In this document: piece by piece, positions 9,802-18,482 of the stretch
Layout of the letters: each line of letters opens with the position of its first letter
How positions within the stretch are numbered: the stretch's first letter is position 1
Source: Rugosimonospora africana
GTDB lineage: Bacteria > Actinomycetota > Actinomycetes > Mycobacteriales > Micromonosporaceae
Reading direction: 5' to 3'
Length of the DNA: 64,000 nucleotides
Assembly (NCBI RefSeq): GCF_016862975.1
Contig: NZ_BONZ01000066.1
Span: 61,497-125,496, forward strand
The notes under the pieces: model-generated
Database searches by the model: none
What the model saw: only the letters and a program-made list of their open reading frames with translations
What the model was told of the DNA's origin: nothing
Translations under genes and position numbers: made by a program

Positions 9802-10881
9802 ATGGAAGGCTTCGAGGTCTTTCTGATCGTGGTCGCCGTCCTGATCGTGCTGTGGGTGATCCTCACGATCGCGCGATCGGTGCGGATCGTTCCGCAGCAG
9901 CGGATGGACATCGTCGAGCGGCTGGGCAAGTACCACCGCACGCTGAAGCCCGGCATGAACCTGCTGATGCCGTTCGTGGACAAGGTCCGCGAGAAGGTCG
10001 ACATGCGGGAAGCGGTGCAGAGTTTCCCGCCGCAGCCGGTCATCACGTCCGACAACCTGGTGGTGTCCATCGATACGGTGCTGTACTACCGGGTGGTCGA
10101 CCCGGTTCGGGCGACCTACGAGATCGCCAGCTTCCTGCAGGCCATCGAACAGCTGACCGTCACGACGCTGCGTAACGTCATCGGCTCGATGGACCTGGAG
10201 CGGGCGCTGACCAGCCGCGACGAGATCAACCAGCACCTGTCCAGCGTGCTGGACGAGACCACCGGCCGCTGGGGCATCAAGGTGACCCGGGTGGAGATCA
10301 AGGCGATCGAGCCGCCGCCGTCGATCCGCGACTCCATGGAGAAGCAGATGCGCGCCGAGCGGGACCGTCGCGCCGCGATCCTCAACGCCGAGGGTGTCAA
10401 GCAGTCGCAGATCCTGACCGCCGACGGTGAGCGGCAGGCCGCCGTGCTGCGCGCGCAGGGCGAGCGGGAGGCGCGGATCCTGTCCGCCGAGGGCCAGGCG
10501 AAGGCGATCCAGACCGTGTTCAACGCGGTGCACAGCTCCAACCCGGACTCCAAGGTGCTGGCCTACCAGTACCTGCAGGCGTTGCCGCAGATCGCGGCCG
10601 GGCAGTCGAACAAGGTGTGGATCGTGCCGGCCGAGCTGACCAAGGCGCTGGAGGGCATCGGCGGCGCGCTGGGCAACCTGGTGCAGGACACCGGCGGCCC
10701 GGCAAAGCCCGAGGCGAAGCTGCCCGAGGCCGACCCGTCCGTGCTGGATCAGGCGCTGGCAGAGGCGCAGGCGGCGGCCGCGGAGACCGAGCAGGAGGCG
10801 GTCCGCGGGCTGCCGGCTCCGCGGGAGCTGACGGCGCACGACGTGCTGGGCGACGAGCCCCCGCAGCGCGAACGAGCCTGA
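9802..10881 (+). CDS. SPFH/Band 7 stomatin-like protein (QmcA-like)
   Basis: 359-residue SPFH-domain protein. An N-terminal membrane helix (about residues 3-25) is followed by the SPFH domain, which starts RSVRIVPQQRMDIVERLGKY. An alanine/glutamate-rich coiled coil (about residues 180-250; KQMRAERDRRAAILNAEGVK) comes next, and then an acidic, low-complexity tail. Such proteins form large membrane-bound rings and are linked to membrane organisation and protease control. It is preceded by GGAGGG and immediately follows nfeD, its usual partner. Domain order and length are standard; the tail is variable in the family. Confidence 0.92.
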   Translation: MEGFEVFLIVVAVLIVLWVILTIARSVRIVPQQRMDIVERLGKYHRTLKPGMNLLMPFVDKVREKVDMREAVQSFPPQPVITSDNLVVSIDTVLYYRVVDPVRATYEIASFLQAIEQLTVTTLRNVIGSMDLERALTSRDEINQHLSSVLDETTGRWGIKVTRVEIKAIEPPPSIRDSMEKQMRAERDRRAAILNAEGVKQSQILTADGERQAAVLRAQGEREARILSAEGQAKAIQTVFNAVHSSNPDSKVLAYQYLQALPQIAAGQSNKVWIVPAELTKALEGIGGALGNLVQDTGGPAKPEAKLPEADPSVLDQALAEAQAAAAETEQEAVRGLPAPRELTAHDVLGDEPPQRERA

Positions 10882-11086
10882 TCCCCGACCGGTCAGGCTC
10901 GGCGCGCGCCGCGCCACGCCCCGACCGGTCGAAGATCCCGATCCCGGCCCCGGTGCGGAAACGCGCCGGGGCCGCGTCGCGTCCGCGGACTGATCAAGGC
11001 GCTGAGGGAGCGGGTCGCCGCCGCGGTTGAGGAGCGCCGGGCGGGGCGGGCGGCACGACGGGCCGGCGGCGGGTCAGAATGGCGAC

Positions 11087-11938
11087 GTGTCACCCACCGT
11101 CACCACGATCACCGACCCGGACGACGAGCGCATCGCCGACTATCGGGCGCTTACCGACGTCGAACTGCGTACCCGGTGGGAGCCGCCCAACGGGCTGTTC
11201 ATCGCCGAAGGCGAGCTGGTGCTGCGCCGGGCACTACGGGCCGGGTACCAGCTGCGTTCGGTACTCGTGGACGCCAAGCGGGTGGCCGAGGTGGCCGCAG
11301 CCGTCGATGAAGCGGCCGTCGAGGAGGCGGGTACCGGCGCCGACGCGCCGTTCTACGCGGGTACCCAGGACGTGCTGGAGAAGGCGACCGGGTTCCACGT
11401 GCACCGCGGGGTGCTGGCCTCGTTCCACCGCCGGCCGCCGGCCTCCGCCGCCGAGGTGCTGGCGACCGCCCGCCGGGTGGCGATCCTGGAAGACGTCAAC
11501 AACCACACCAATGTCGGCGCGATTTTCCGGGGCGCGGCCGCGCTGGGCATGGACGCGGTGCTGCTGTCGCCCTCGTGCGCCGATCCGCTGTACCGGCGCA
11601 GCGTACGGGTGAGCATGGGTGAGGTCTTCGCCGTCCCGTACGCGCGTCTGGAGCCGTGGCCGGCGGGGCTGGACACGGTACGCGAGGCGGGTTTCTCCGT
11701 CCTGGCGCTGACCCCGGCGCCGGACGCTCTGCCCATCCAGCGGTTGCCCGAGCGGCACCGGCACCGCCCGGCGCTGCTGCTGGGCGCTGAGGGAGCGGGG
11801 CTGTCCTGGCCGGCGCAGGAGGCCAGCGACGCGCGGGTGGTGATCCCGATGCACCGGGGCGTGGACTCGCTCAACGTGGCCGCCGCGGCGGCGGTCGCGT
11901 TCTGGGAGCTGTGCCGGGACGCGGGCCGGGAGGATTAG
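11087..11938 (+). CDS. SpoU/TrmH-type RNA 2'-O-methyltransferase
   Basis: 283-residue SPOUT-class RNA methyltransferase. The N-terminal substrate-binding domain (L30-like) is followed by motif 1 NHTNVGAIFRGAAALG, and by motifs 2 and 3 LLLGAEGAGLS and IPMHRGVDSLNVAAAAAVA, which form the knot that binds S-adenosylmethionine. The Asn, Arg, Glu and Ser residues typical of SpoU enzymes are present. GTG 11087 is preferred because the sequence from there begins like known relatives (VSPTVTTITDPDDERIADYR). It ends 1 bp before the PucR gene. The target nucleotide (rRNA or tRNA) cannot be decided from sequence. Confidence 0.9.
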   Translation: MSPTVTTITDPDDERIADYRALTDVELRTRWEPPNGLFIAEGELVLRRALRAGYQLRSVLVDAKRVAEVAAAVDEAAVEEAGTGADAPFYAGTQDVLEKATGFHVHRGVLASFHRRPPASAAEVLATARRVAILEDVNNHTNVGAIFRGAAALGMDAVLLSPSCADPLYRRSVRVSMGEVFAVPYARLEPWPAGLDTVREAGFSVLALTPAPDALPIQRLPERHRHRPALLLGAEGAGLSWPAQEASDARVVIPMHRGVDSLNVAAAAAVAFWELCRDAGRED

Positions 11939-11939
11939 C

Positions 11940-13598
11940 GTGTTCCCCACCGTACGGGAGGTGCTCGCGCTCGACTCGTTCCGGCGGGGGGCGCCGCGGG
12001 TGGTGGCCGGCGCCGAGGCGCTGGACTCGCCGGTGCGGTGGGTGCACTCCGCCGAGGTACCCGACATCGCCAGCCTGCTGCGCGGCGGCGAGTTGGTACT
12101 CACCACCGGGATCGGCCTGCCGTCCCAGGACGCCGGGCTGCGCCGGTTCATCGCCGAACTGGCCGAGGTGGGCTGTGCCGGGCTGGTGGTCGAGCTGGGA
12201 CGCCGCTACGTCGACGGGGTGCCGCACAGCATGGTCGCCGCCGCCCAGCGCCACGGGCTGCCCCTGGTGGAGCTGCGCCGGGCCACCCCGTTCGTGCAGA
12301 TCACCGAGACGGTGCACGCGCGGATCGTGGACGCGCAGCTGGCGGAGTTGCGGGCCGCCGAGGAGATCCACCAGCGGTTCACCGAGCTGTCCGTCGAGGG
12401 CGCCGAGCCGGCCGAGGTGGTGGCGCAGGTCGCCGAGCTGGCCGGCTGCCCGGTCGTGCTGGAGAACCTGAGCCGGCAGGTACTGGCCTGCGCCGCGGCC
12501 GGTGACCGCGCGGACCTGTTGCTGGACGGCTGGGAGCAGCACTCCCGCCAGATCGCCGCGGGCGGGCGCACCGGGTACGACCCGCATGCCGGCTGGCTGG
12601 TCACCACGGTCGGAGCGCGCGGGCAGGACTGGGGCCGGCTGCTGCTGCGCTGGCCGGCGTCGGGTGCCCCGGTCGCGTCCGAGGAGCGGCCACCGAGCCG
12701 GCTGACCGTCCTGGTCGAGCGGGCCGCCTCGACGCTGGCCCTGGGCCGGCTCATCCACCGGGACGCCGAGCGGTTGGAGTGGCAGAGCCACCGGACGGTA
12801 CTGAGCGCGCTGCTGGACGGTACCCGTCCCGTCGAGGAGGTGGCGGTGCGCGCCAAGGCACTCGGGGTACCGCTGGAGCGCCGGCGGCTGGTCGGCGTCG
12901 CGGTACGCCAGCGCAGCCAACCGGTACCGATGAACGACGGTGCGCCGGCGCCGGCGCTGCCCCGGCAGCGCGACCTGGCCGAGGCGGTGACCGTAGCGTT
13001 GCGCGAGGCGAAGTTGCCGGGACTGGTCGGCCCGCTGGACGACCAGTCGGTCGGCGCGCTCGTCACGATGCGCCCGGGTACCGACGAGGAGAGCGCGCTC
13101 GGCGCGTTCGCGGCGGCCCTGCGCCGCGACCGGGACGGTCTGATCGTCGCGGCCGGCTCCGGAGTCGACGTCCCGCGCGAGGCGCGCCGGTCACTGACCG
13201 AGGCGCGACAAGTGGCGTACGCGACCCGGCACGACACCCGGCCGGTACCAGTGTTCCGCCCGCCACACGTCGGCCTCGTCGGCCTGCTCCAGTTGCTACG
13301 CGAGGAACCCCGGCTGCAGACGTTCGTCGAGCGGGAGCTGGGTGCGCTGCTGGCGCACGACGCCGGGCACCCGAAGGACCCCTTGCTCGGGTCGCTGCGC
13401 GCGTACCTGGACAGCGGGCGTAACAAGTCCGCGGCGGCCAACGCGGCGCACCTGTCCCGTCCGGCCCTGTACGAGCGGCTGGCCCGCATCGAACGGATCC
13501 TCGACGCGGACCTGGACTCGGTGGACGCGTGCCTGTCGCTGCACGTGGCGCTGCTCGCGCTCGACGCGATCCGGGACGGCCGGTCCAGCCGGGCATGA
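11940..13598 (+). CDS. PucR family transcriptional regulator
   Basis: 552-residue PucR-type regulator. The N-terminal PucR domain (about residues 1-125; VREVLALDSFRRGAPRVVAG) is followed by a middle GAF/GGDEF-like sensor region. A C-terminal helix-turn-helix of the PucR C-terminal type lies near residues 480-540 (SGRNKSAAANAAHLSRPALY). PucR proteins often regulate purine, gamma-aminobutyrate or amino-acid catabolism. No obvious catabolic cluster lies next to it; the nearest candidate is the class III aminotransferase 9 kb downstream, which is weak evidence. Start GTG 11940 follows the methyltransferase stop by one base, suggesting a shared transcript. It is closed by a strong terminator. Confidence 0.9.
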   Translation: MFPTVREVLALDSFRRGAPRVVAGAEALDSPVRWVHSAEVPDIASLLRGGELVLTTGIGLPSQDAGLRRFIAELAEVGCAGLVVELGRRYVDGVPHSMVAAAQRHGLPLVELRRATPFVQITETVHARIVDAQLAELRAAEEIHQRFTELSVEGAEPAEVVAQVAELAGCPVVLENLSRQVLACAAAGDRADLLLDGWEQHSRQIAAGGRTGYDPHAGWLVTTVGARGQDWGRLLLRWPASGAPVASEERPPSRLTVLVERAASTLALGRLIHRDAERLEWQSHRTVLSALLDGTRPVEEVAVRAKALGVPLERRRLVGVAVRQRSQPVPMNDGAPAPALPRQRDLAEAVTVALREAKLPGLVGPLDDQSVGALVTMRPGTDEESALGAFAAALRRDRDGLIVAAGSGVDVPREARRSLTEARQVAYATRHDTRPVPVFRPPHVGLVGLLQLLREEPRLQTFVERELGALLAHDAGHPKDPLLGSLRAYLDSGRNKSAAANAAHLSRPALYERLARIERILDADLDSVDACLSLHVALLALDAIRDGRSSRA

Positions 13599-13599
13599 C

Positions 13600-13632
13600 G
13601 GAAGCCGCGCCCGTCGAGCGGGCGCGGCTTCC
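13600..13632. terminator. Terminator between convergent genes
   Basis: A 14-bp perfect stem (GGAAGCCGCGCCCG with CGGGCGCGGCTTCC) around a 5-nt loop lies directly after the PucR stop and just before the stop of the convergent secreted protein. It can serve both strands. Confidence 0.85.
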
Positions 13633-13644
13633 GCCGATGGTGTG

Positions 13645-14598
13645 TCAGCCGGCGTGGGCCTTCGAGCCGTTGTCGGCCTTGGACCCGTTGTTGGCCTTCG
13701 AGTCGTTCTTCGCCTTGGAACCCTTGTCGGCCTTGGAACCCTTGTCGGCCTTCGAATCGTCGTTGGCCTTCGACCCGCCGTTGTCGTGCGAACCGCCGCC
13801 GTTGTCGTGCGAACCGCCGTGGGCGCCCGGTCCGGCGTTGTAGTACCCCTCGACGATGTCGGAGGCCTGCTGCTCCCACTGGGCGTAGGCCCCGCCGAAC
13901 GCGGAGACCTGCACGTCCTGGGCGGCGTCGGTCAGCGGCAGGTTCTGCCAGTTCGGTACCTGCGTCAGTGCGTTGAGGAACGCGCTGGTTGCGTACTCCG
14001 GGTCGGTCAACTGCTCCGGCGTACCCCACCCGGACGACGGCCGCTGCTGGAACAGGCCCAGCGAGTCGTGGTCGTTGATCGCGCCGAGGTTGCCGAGGTT
14101 CTCGAGCTTGCTCTCCTGCAGCGACGTGGCCACGGCGATCACCGCGGCGCGCGGGGGCAGGCCCTTGGCGTGGGTGGTGGCCACGATCGTGTTCGCGTTG
14201 CCGATCTGGGCGCCGCTCAGGCCGATGACCGACTGAGTGGACGGATCAGGCGCCCCGCCCGGCAGGAGCTGCGCCGCGGACGGTGCCGCCTTGCCGGCCG
14301 AGGATCCGCCGGTCACCGCGTTGACCGCGGCCGTGGCCGGGCTGGTGCCTGCGGGCGTGGTGCCCGTGGGCGCGGTGCCCGTGGTCGTGGGGTCCGCGGT
14401 CGCGGCGACGCCGGCCAGGGGGCCGGCGGCCAGGCCGGCGATCAGGGCGACCGACGCGGCGGCGCGCTTGGGGCTCTTGGCGAAGTTCGGCACCAGATGT
14501 CCGACACGGGGACGGCTCAGCGCGATCGCCGATGCGGCGCGCTTCGAGCTCTTGGCAAAGTCAGGCAGCAGGTGTTGGATGCGGGAGTAATTCAGCAC
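13645..14598 (-). CDS. Secreted lysozyme/transglycosylase-fold protein with repeat tail
   Basis: 317-residue exported protein. A signal-type N-terminus is followed by a Thr/Pro/Ala linker and a globular domain (about residues 125-250). The domain carries TSLQESKLENLGNLG and SLGLFQQRPSSGWG, which match the ES and GL-Q motifs of SLT/goose-lysozyme folds, so it probably cleaves or binds peptidoglycan. The C-terminus is low-complexity, with Gly/His/Asn units and then six-residue Ser-Lys-Ala-Asp-Lys-Gly repeats that may tether it to the wall. Odd: the N-terminal 25 residues are duplicated (HLLPDFAKSSKRAASAIAL and HLVPNFAKSPKRAAASVAL). Start GTG 14598 has GAAAGG upstream. Databases often mislabel relatives as heavy-metal transporters. 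Confidence 0.82.
   Translation of the reverse strand: MLNYSRIQHLLPDFAKSSKRAASAIALSRPRVGHLVPNFAKSPKRAAASVALIAGLAAGPLAGVAATADPTTTGTAPTGTTPAGTSPATAAVNAVTGGSSAGKAAPSAAQLLPGGAPDPSTQSVIGLSGAQIGNANTIVATTHAKGLPPRAAVIAVATSLQESKLENLGNLGAINDHDSLGLFQQRPSSGWGTPEQLTDPEYATSAFLNALTQVPNWQNLPLTDAAQDVQVSAFGGAYAQWEQQASDIVEGYYNAGPGAHGGSHDNGGGSHDNGGSKANDDSKADKGSKADKGSKAKNDSKANNGSKADNGSKAHAG
14459..14584 (-). repeat. 75-bp-period direct duplication in the signal-peptide region
   Basis: Two 51-bp copies (14459-14509 and 14534-14584) start 75 bp apart and encode the doubled AKS-KRA-A motif at the N-terminus of the secreted protein. They keep the frame and are clearly similar at DNA level, indicating a local tandem duplication that has since diverged. 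Confidence 0.7.
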
Positions 14599-14912
14599 TT
14601 GCGCTTTTCCTTTCGTGGCCGTGGATAGGTTTCAACCACCGCCGGCCGCCCGACATTCCGCGCTCTGACCTGCGGATATGCGTCGCTCGGATTGCGCATT
14701 CGGGGACATCGGGCGCATCCGGAAAGGCGCGTCGGATGGGGCGCGGAATGGCGTCCGGTGCGCCACGGACGATTTCGTGACGGCCGGTCGAACATTCACG
14801 AGAAGCAATAGGAAAAGCGCAGCTGAAACCGGGGGCAACCGCCGGTCGCTGACATCGATCTAGGTCGAGGTCAGCTCTCGACGCCCTTGCGGCGCTCCGT
14901 TATCGTGTCGCC
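14599..14912. other. Divergent promoter region, secreted protein / deacetylase
   Basis: 314 bp between divergent envelope genes. It is less GC-rich in places (AACATTCACGAGAAGCAATA near 14790-14812), as expected for promoters, but no convincing -35/-10 pair was found. An inverted repeat GCTGAC...GTCAGC (14848-14875) lies 38 bp before the deacetylase start. I looked for the c-di-AMP riboswitch often found before actinobacterial wall hydrolases and did not see its conserved core. Confidence 0.5.
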
Positions 14913-15761
14913 GTGCTTCATAAGGTGACCATGCTCGTCGTCTGTGTCTTCGCGATCGGCATGGTAGGTGGATGCGGGTCCCCGACCGTCGATCCTGGGC
15001 ACACACCGGCGTCAAGCCACGCAACCAGTACACCGAGCGCGACGGGATCGGCCAAGCCGACGCCGGTAGCCGCGAGCTCTCCGCTTCCGCCCGACCCGAC
15101 CCTGGCGCCGTACCTGGCGCGGCTGCCGCACTTCGGCCCGCCGCCGACGCCCCAACCGGTCACGCTGCCGACCGGTCCGAAGGCTCCGATGTACCACCGG
15201 CTCCCGGTCAACCAGCCGGTGGCGTTCCTGACCATGGATGACGGTCAGACCCAACTGTCGGACGCGATCCCCCTGATGCGGGCGGCCCACATACCGTTCA
15301 CCATGTTCCTGATCGCCCCGGTGGCGGCGAGGAATCCGGGGTTCTTCAGGGGAATGGAGGCGGCCGGCGGCGTGATCGAGGACCACACCATCACGCATCC
15401 GGAGATGAAGGGCAAGTCCTACCAGTTCCAGCACCGGGAAGTGTGCGACGCCCGCACCTCGCTGGAGCACACCTTCGGCAAGACGATGACGTTCTTCCGG
15501 CCGCCGTACGGCGACTATGACACCACCACGCTGCGAGCCGTGCATGACTGCGGCCTCCGGGCCGCCTTCGACTGGTCCGAAACCGTCAACAACGGCGTCG
15601 TCTACTACCAGACGTCCACGCACCGGATCCAGCCCGGCGACATCATCCTGATGCACTTCCGGCCGGCGTTCCTCGCCGATGTCACCGCCGCGCTCACCGC
15701 GATCCACAACTCCGGCCTGACGCCGGCGTTGCTGGAGAACTACGTGTCGTTCCAGCCGTAG
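14913..15761 (+). CDS. Lipoprotein polysaccharide deacetylase (NodB family)
   Basis: 282-residue exported deacetylase. The signal peptide ends in a lipobox (MVGGC, Cys near residue 21), followed by a Ser/Thr/Pro linker, then a NodB domain from about residue 95. All five NodB motifs are recognisable: TMDDGQTQ (metal Asp pair), HTITHPEM (metal His pair), RPPYGDYD, FDWSE and ILMHFRP. It should remove acetyl groups from a wall polysaccharide or peptidoglycan sugar at the outer membrane face, with a divalent metal. Start is GTG 14913. It is divergent from the lysozyme-like gene, so the two may share envelope-related control. Confidence 0.9.
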   Translation: MLHKVTMLVVCVFAIGMVGGCGSPTVDPGHTPASSHATSTPSATGSAKPTPVAASSPLPPDPTLAPYLARLPHFGPPPTPQPVTLPTGPKAPMYHRLPVNQPVAFLTMDDGQTQLSDAIPLMRAAHIPFTMFLIAPVAARNPGFFRGMEAAGGVIEDHTITHPEMKGKSYQFQHREVCDARTSLEHTFGKTMTFFRPPYGDYDTTTLRAVHDCGLRAAFDWSETVNNGVVYYQTSTHRIQPGDIILMHFRPAFLADVTAALTAIHNSGLTPALLENYVSFQP

Positions 15762-15801
15762 CCCGTCATGGCTGCCCATCGAGTGGCCGGCCATGACGGG
15801 C
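15761..15801. terminator. Bidirectional terminator
   Basis: A 12-bp stem, GCCCGTCATGGC (15761-15772) with GCCATGACGGGC (15790-15801), starts at the last base of the deacetylase stop and lies before the stop of the convergent SDR gene. Confidence 0.8.
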
Positions 15802-15816
15802 CCAGTGCGACTTGAG

Positions 15817-16521
15817 TCAGGCCAGTGCCGGGTACAGGCCCGCCAGGTCGCCGGACAGCGCGCCCTTGACTGTGCGGGTCAGGTCGTCCGCCAGTACCTC
15901 GTGCCGGCCCTCGGCGAGCGCGTCGAGCACCTGGGCGACGACATCCTCCGGCCGGTTCTTCGGCCCGGTGATGTGGGCGGCCATGTCGGTGTCGATGTAG
16001 CCCACGTGTACGCCGAGCACCTGCGTACCCTGCTCGCGCAGCTCCAGCCGCAGCGCGTTGGTCAGCGACCACTCGGCCGACTTCGAGGCGCTGTACGACC
16101 CGGACGGCCCCATGGTCACGAACGACAGCACGGACAGTACGTTGACCAGCGCCCCGCCGCCGTTGGCGGCCAGGACCGGCGCGAAGGCGCGGCTGACGTT
16201 CAGGGTGCCGAAGAAGTTGGTCTCGAAGTCGCCCCGGATGCCCTCCACCGGTGATGCCAGCAGCGACCCGCCGCCGGACACGCCGGCGTTGTTGATCAGC
16301 AGGGTGACGTCCGGGTGGCGGCGGACCGCGTCGGCGATGTCCTCGGGGTTCGTGATGTCCAGCTTCACCGGCGTGATGCCCTCGCCGGCCGGTACCGTGC
16401 CCGGGTCGCGCGCACCGGCATAGACGCGGCGTGCGCCGCGATCCAGCAGCGTCCGGGTGAAGGCTCGCCCGAGTCCGCGGTTCGCCCCCGTGACCAGCGC
16501 CACCGAGTCTTCGATCCGCAT
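15817..16521 (-). CDS. Short-chain dehydrogenase/reductase
   Basis: 234-residue classical SDR. The cofactor motif TGANRGLG lies at about residues 11-18, NNAGVSGGG near 80, and the catalytic Tyr-x3-Lys as YSASKSA. The ATG at 16521 has GAGGAG just upstream. It is divergent from a TetR-type repressor, and the intervening DNA holds two palindromic operators, one of them 19 bp before this start, so it is very likely the repressor's target. The substrate is unknown; a redox enzyme induced by an aldehyde, quinone or xenobiotic would fit such a pair. Confidence 0.88.
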   Translation of the reverse strand: MRIEDSVALVTGANRGLGRAFTRTLLDRGARRVYAGARDPGTVPAGEGITPVKLDITNPEDIADAVRRHPDVTLLINNAGVSGGGSLLASPVEGIRGDFETNFFGTLNVSRAFAPVLAANGGGALVNVLSVLSFVTMGPSGSYSASKSAEWSLTNALRLELREQGTQVLGVHVGYIDTDMAAHITGPKNRPEDVVAQVLDALAEGRHEVLADDLTRTVKGALSGDLAGLYPALA

Positions 16522-16539
16522 GATGATCTCCTCAGAAAA

Positions 16540-16559
16540 AGTAAACCGTTCGGTGTACT
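16540..16559. promoter_or_regulatory. TetR operator 1 (SDR side)
   Basis: AGTAAACCGTTCGGTGTACT is a near-perfect 20-bp palindrome: arms AGTA-ACCG and CGGT-TACT with one mismatched pair and an AT centre. It lies 19 bp upstream of the SDR start and shares AGTAAACCG-TCGGT with operator 2. Confidence 0.75.
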
Positions 16560-16585
16560 TCGACGTTAGCGCGGGACTGGCGGAA

Positions 16586-16605
16586 AGTAAACCGATCGGT
16601 ACCAT
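16586..16605. promoter_or_regulatory. TetR operator 2 (regulator side)
   Basis: AGTAAACCGATCGGTACCAT contains the perfect 10-bp palindrome ACCGATCGGT and the same left arm as operator 1, 46 bp away. It overlaps the ATG of the TetR gene, so bound repressor would block its own expression. Confidence 0.7.
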
Positions 16606-17197
16606 GGTGGGTGTGACGACGGAAACCACAGCGGGCGAGCAGCCGGCCTCCCGGGGCGGGCGGGGAGCCCGGGAGCGGATCTTGCGGGCGGCCACCGACC
16701 TGTTCTACGAGCAGGGCATCGGCAACACCGGGGTCGAACAGCTCGCCGAGGCGGCCCACGTGTCCAAGCGGACGCTGTACCAGCACTTCCCGAGCAAGGA
16801 CGAGCTGATCGTGGGGTACCTGCGACGGGTCACCGAGCAGCGCCTGCCCGCACTGACCGGTGTGCTGGCCGACACCGGCATGACGGCACGCGAGCGCCTG
16901 CTGGGGGTCTTCGACGTCGACGCGGCGCGCGGCTGCCCGTTCGTGAACGCTGCCGCCGAGCTGGCCGACGCCGAGCACCCCGCCCGCCGGGTGTGCAGCG
17001 AGAACAAGCAGGCGTTCATCGACACGCTCATCCGCCTCGCGGCCGAGGCCGGAGCACGGGACCCGGACGCCCTGGGACACCAGCTCGCCGTGCTCTACGA
17101 CGGTGCCACGGCGCAGGGCGGCGCGCTGCACTCGACCCAACCGGCCTACCACGCCCGCGCGGCGGCGGCGGCCCTGATCGACCTGGCCACCGCCTGA
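16604..17197 (+). CDS. TetR/AcrR family repressor
   Basis: 197-residue TetR regulator. The N-terminal helix-turn-helix is GVEQLAEAAHVSKRTLYQHF at about residues 41-60. The ligand domain carries DVDAARGCPFVNAAAELAD, the pattern of TetR_C_33-like proteins that sense small organic molecules. Start ATG 16604 lies inside operator 2; a GTG at 16613 is an in-frame alternative. It is divergent from an SDR gene and presumably represses it and itself. Length and motif are typical. Confidence 0.88.
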   Translation: MVGVTTETTAGEQPASRGGRGARERILRAATDLFYEQGIGNTGVEQLAEAAHVSKRTLYQHFPSKDELIVGYLRRVTEQRLPALTGVLADTGMTARERLLGVFDVDAARGCPFVNAAAELADAEHPARRVCSENKQAFIDTLIRLAAEAGARDPDALGHQLAVLYDGATAQGGALHSTQPAYHARAAAAALIDLATA

Positions 17198-17230
17198 CCG
17201 CCGCGATCGGATGCCTGCCGGCGTGAACGG

Positions 17231-18418
17231 TCAGCGCAGCGACCGGCAGAAGGTACGGAGGTCGGCGGTGAGCAGCTCCGGTACCTCCATCGCGGCGAAG
17301 TGCCCGCCCCGGTCGTACTCGCACCAGTGCTCGATCCTGCCGTCCGGGTCCATCAGGGCGCGGATGGCGGTGTCGGCGGCGAACACGGCGACGCCGGTCG
17401 GCGGGCGCTTCGGCGGGCTCTGCGGCTGGGGCGCCGCGGACCGCTGTTGCGCGACGATGGCCCGCCACGCCTGGATGCCCTCGTACCCGGCGTGCGCCGT
17501 CGAGGCGCCGGAACCGGTGAACCAGTAGAGGCTGACGTTGGTCAGCAACTGGTCGCGGTCGACCGCGTCCTCGGGAAGCTCGGCCGCCGGGTCGGTCCAC
17601 TCGCGGAACTTTTCCACGATCCAGGCGAGCTGGCCCGCGGGGGAGTCGGTCAGCGCGTACGCCAGGGTCTGCGGCCGGGTGGACTGCAGCGTGAAGTACC
17701 CGAGCCCGTCGCGCAGGAAGCCGTTGAACCGCTCCGCCCGTACCCGGTCGGCCGGGGAGAGACCGTCGATGGAAATCGGCGGGTCGAAGGGCGTACCCGC
17801 GGAGGTGCCGGTCAGGTGCACGCCGACCGCGTGATCGGGGTCGACCACGGGCAGCATCCCGGCAACACCCGAGCCGACGTCGGTACCGTGCGCGACGTAG
17901 CGCGGATAGCCCAGCCGCGCCATCAGGGTGGCCCACGCCCGGGCCACGGCAAACAGGTTGAATCCCGTCGCGCTCGGATCGGAGAAGCCGTACCCGGGCA
18001 ACGACGGCACGACCACGTGGAACGCGTCGGCGGCGTCCCCGCCGTGCGCGACCGGATCGGTCAGCGGGCCGATGACCCTGGTGAACTCGACCGGTGAACT
18101 CGGCCAGCCGTGCGTGAGGATCAGCGGCAGAGCGTGCGGTTCCGGCGAGCGGACGTGGAAGAAGTGGATCGCCTGCCCGTCGACGTCGGTGTGGTACTGC
18201 GGGATCTCGTTGAGCGCGGCCTCCTGCACCCGCCAGTCGTACTCGGTGGCCCAGTACTCGGCGAGCCGGCGCAGGTAGTCGACGGGTACGCCGCGGCTCC
18301 AGTCGTCCACCCGGGGCCGGGCCGGCCAGCGCGTGCCGGCCAGCCGGGACCGCAGGTCCTCGACATCGGCCTGATCGATCGCGATACGGAAGGGTCGGAT
18401 CTCGTTCTGGTTCGTCAT
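17231..18418 (-). CDS. Epoxide hydrolase, alpha/beta-hydrolase fold
   Basis: 395-residue enzyme with the N-terminal epoxide-hydrolase domain (from residue 7; FRIAIDQADVEDLRSRLAGT) and an alpha/beta-hydrolase core. The oxyanion HGWP motif is present (LTHGWPSSPVEF). A nucleophile Asp is seen in GTDVGSG, and the distal acid and His lie near the C-terminus (DRGGHFAAMEVPELL). It should open epoxides to diols through an ester intermediate. Start ATG 18418 is divergent from the WYL-domain regulator starting at 18483, only 64 bp away, so that regulator may control it. Juvenile-hormone-type epoxide hydrolases share this architecture; the bacterial substrate is unknown. Confidence 0.9.
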   Translation of the reverse strand: MTNQNEIRPFRIAIDQADVEDLRSRLAGTRWPARPRVDDWSRGVPVDYLRRLAEYWATEYDWRVQEAALNEIPQYHTDVDGQAIHFFHVRSPEPHALPLILTHGWPSSPVEFTRVIGPLTDPVAHGGDAADAFHVVVPSLPGYGFSDPSATGFNLFAVARAWATLMARLGYPRYVAHGTDVGSGVAGMLPVVDPDHAVGVHLTGTSAGTPFDPPISIDGLSPADRVRAERFNGFLRDGLGYFTLQSTRPQTLAYALTDSPAGQLAWIVEKFREWTDPAAELPEDAVDRDQLLTNVSLYWFTGSGASTAHAGYEGIQAWRAIVAQQRSAAPQPQSPPKRPPTGVAVFAADTAIRALMDPDGRIEHWCEYDRGGHFAAMEVPELLTADLRTFCRSLR

Positions 18419-18482
18419 GGCGGGCAACGCTAGGGCCGATCGCGGAAGGATTCGTTCCGCGATATCCGCCAGACTCGACGGA

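Noticed and set aside
10882..11086. Possible small gene between SPFH and RNA methyltransferase genes
   Set aside because: The frames here lack a ribosome binding site and show no motif; the tract appears to be a plain intergenic region.
14599..14912. Possible c-di-AMP (ydaO) riboswitch before the secreted lysozyme-like gene
   Set aside because: Actinobacterial wall hydrolases often have it, but the conserved core could not be found in the upstream region of either gene.
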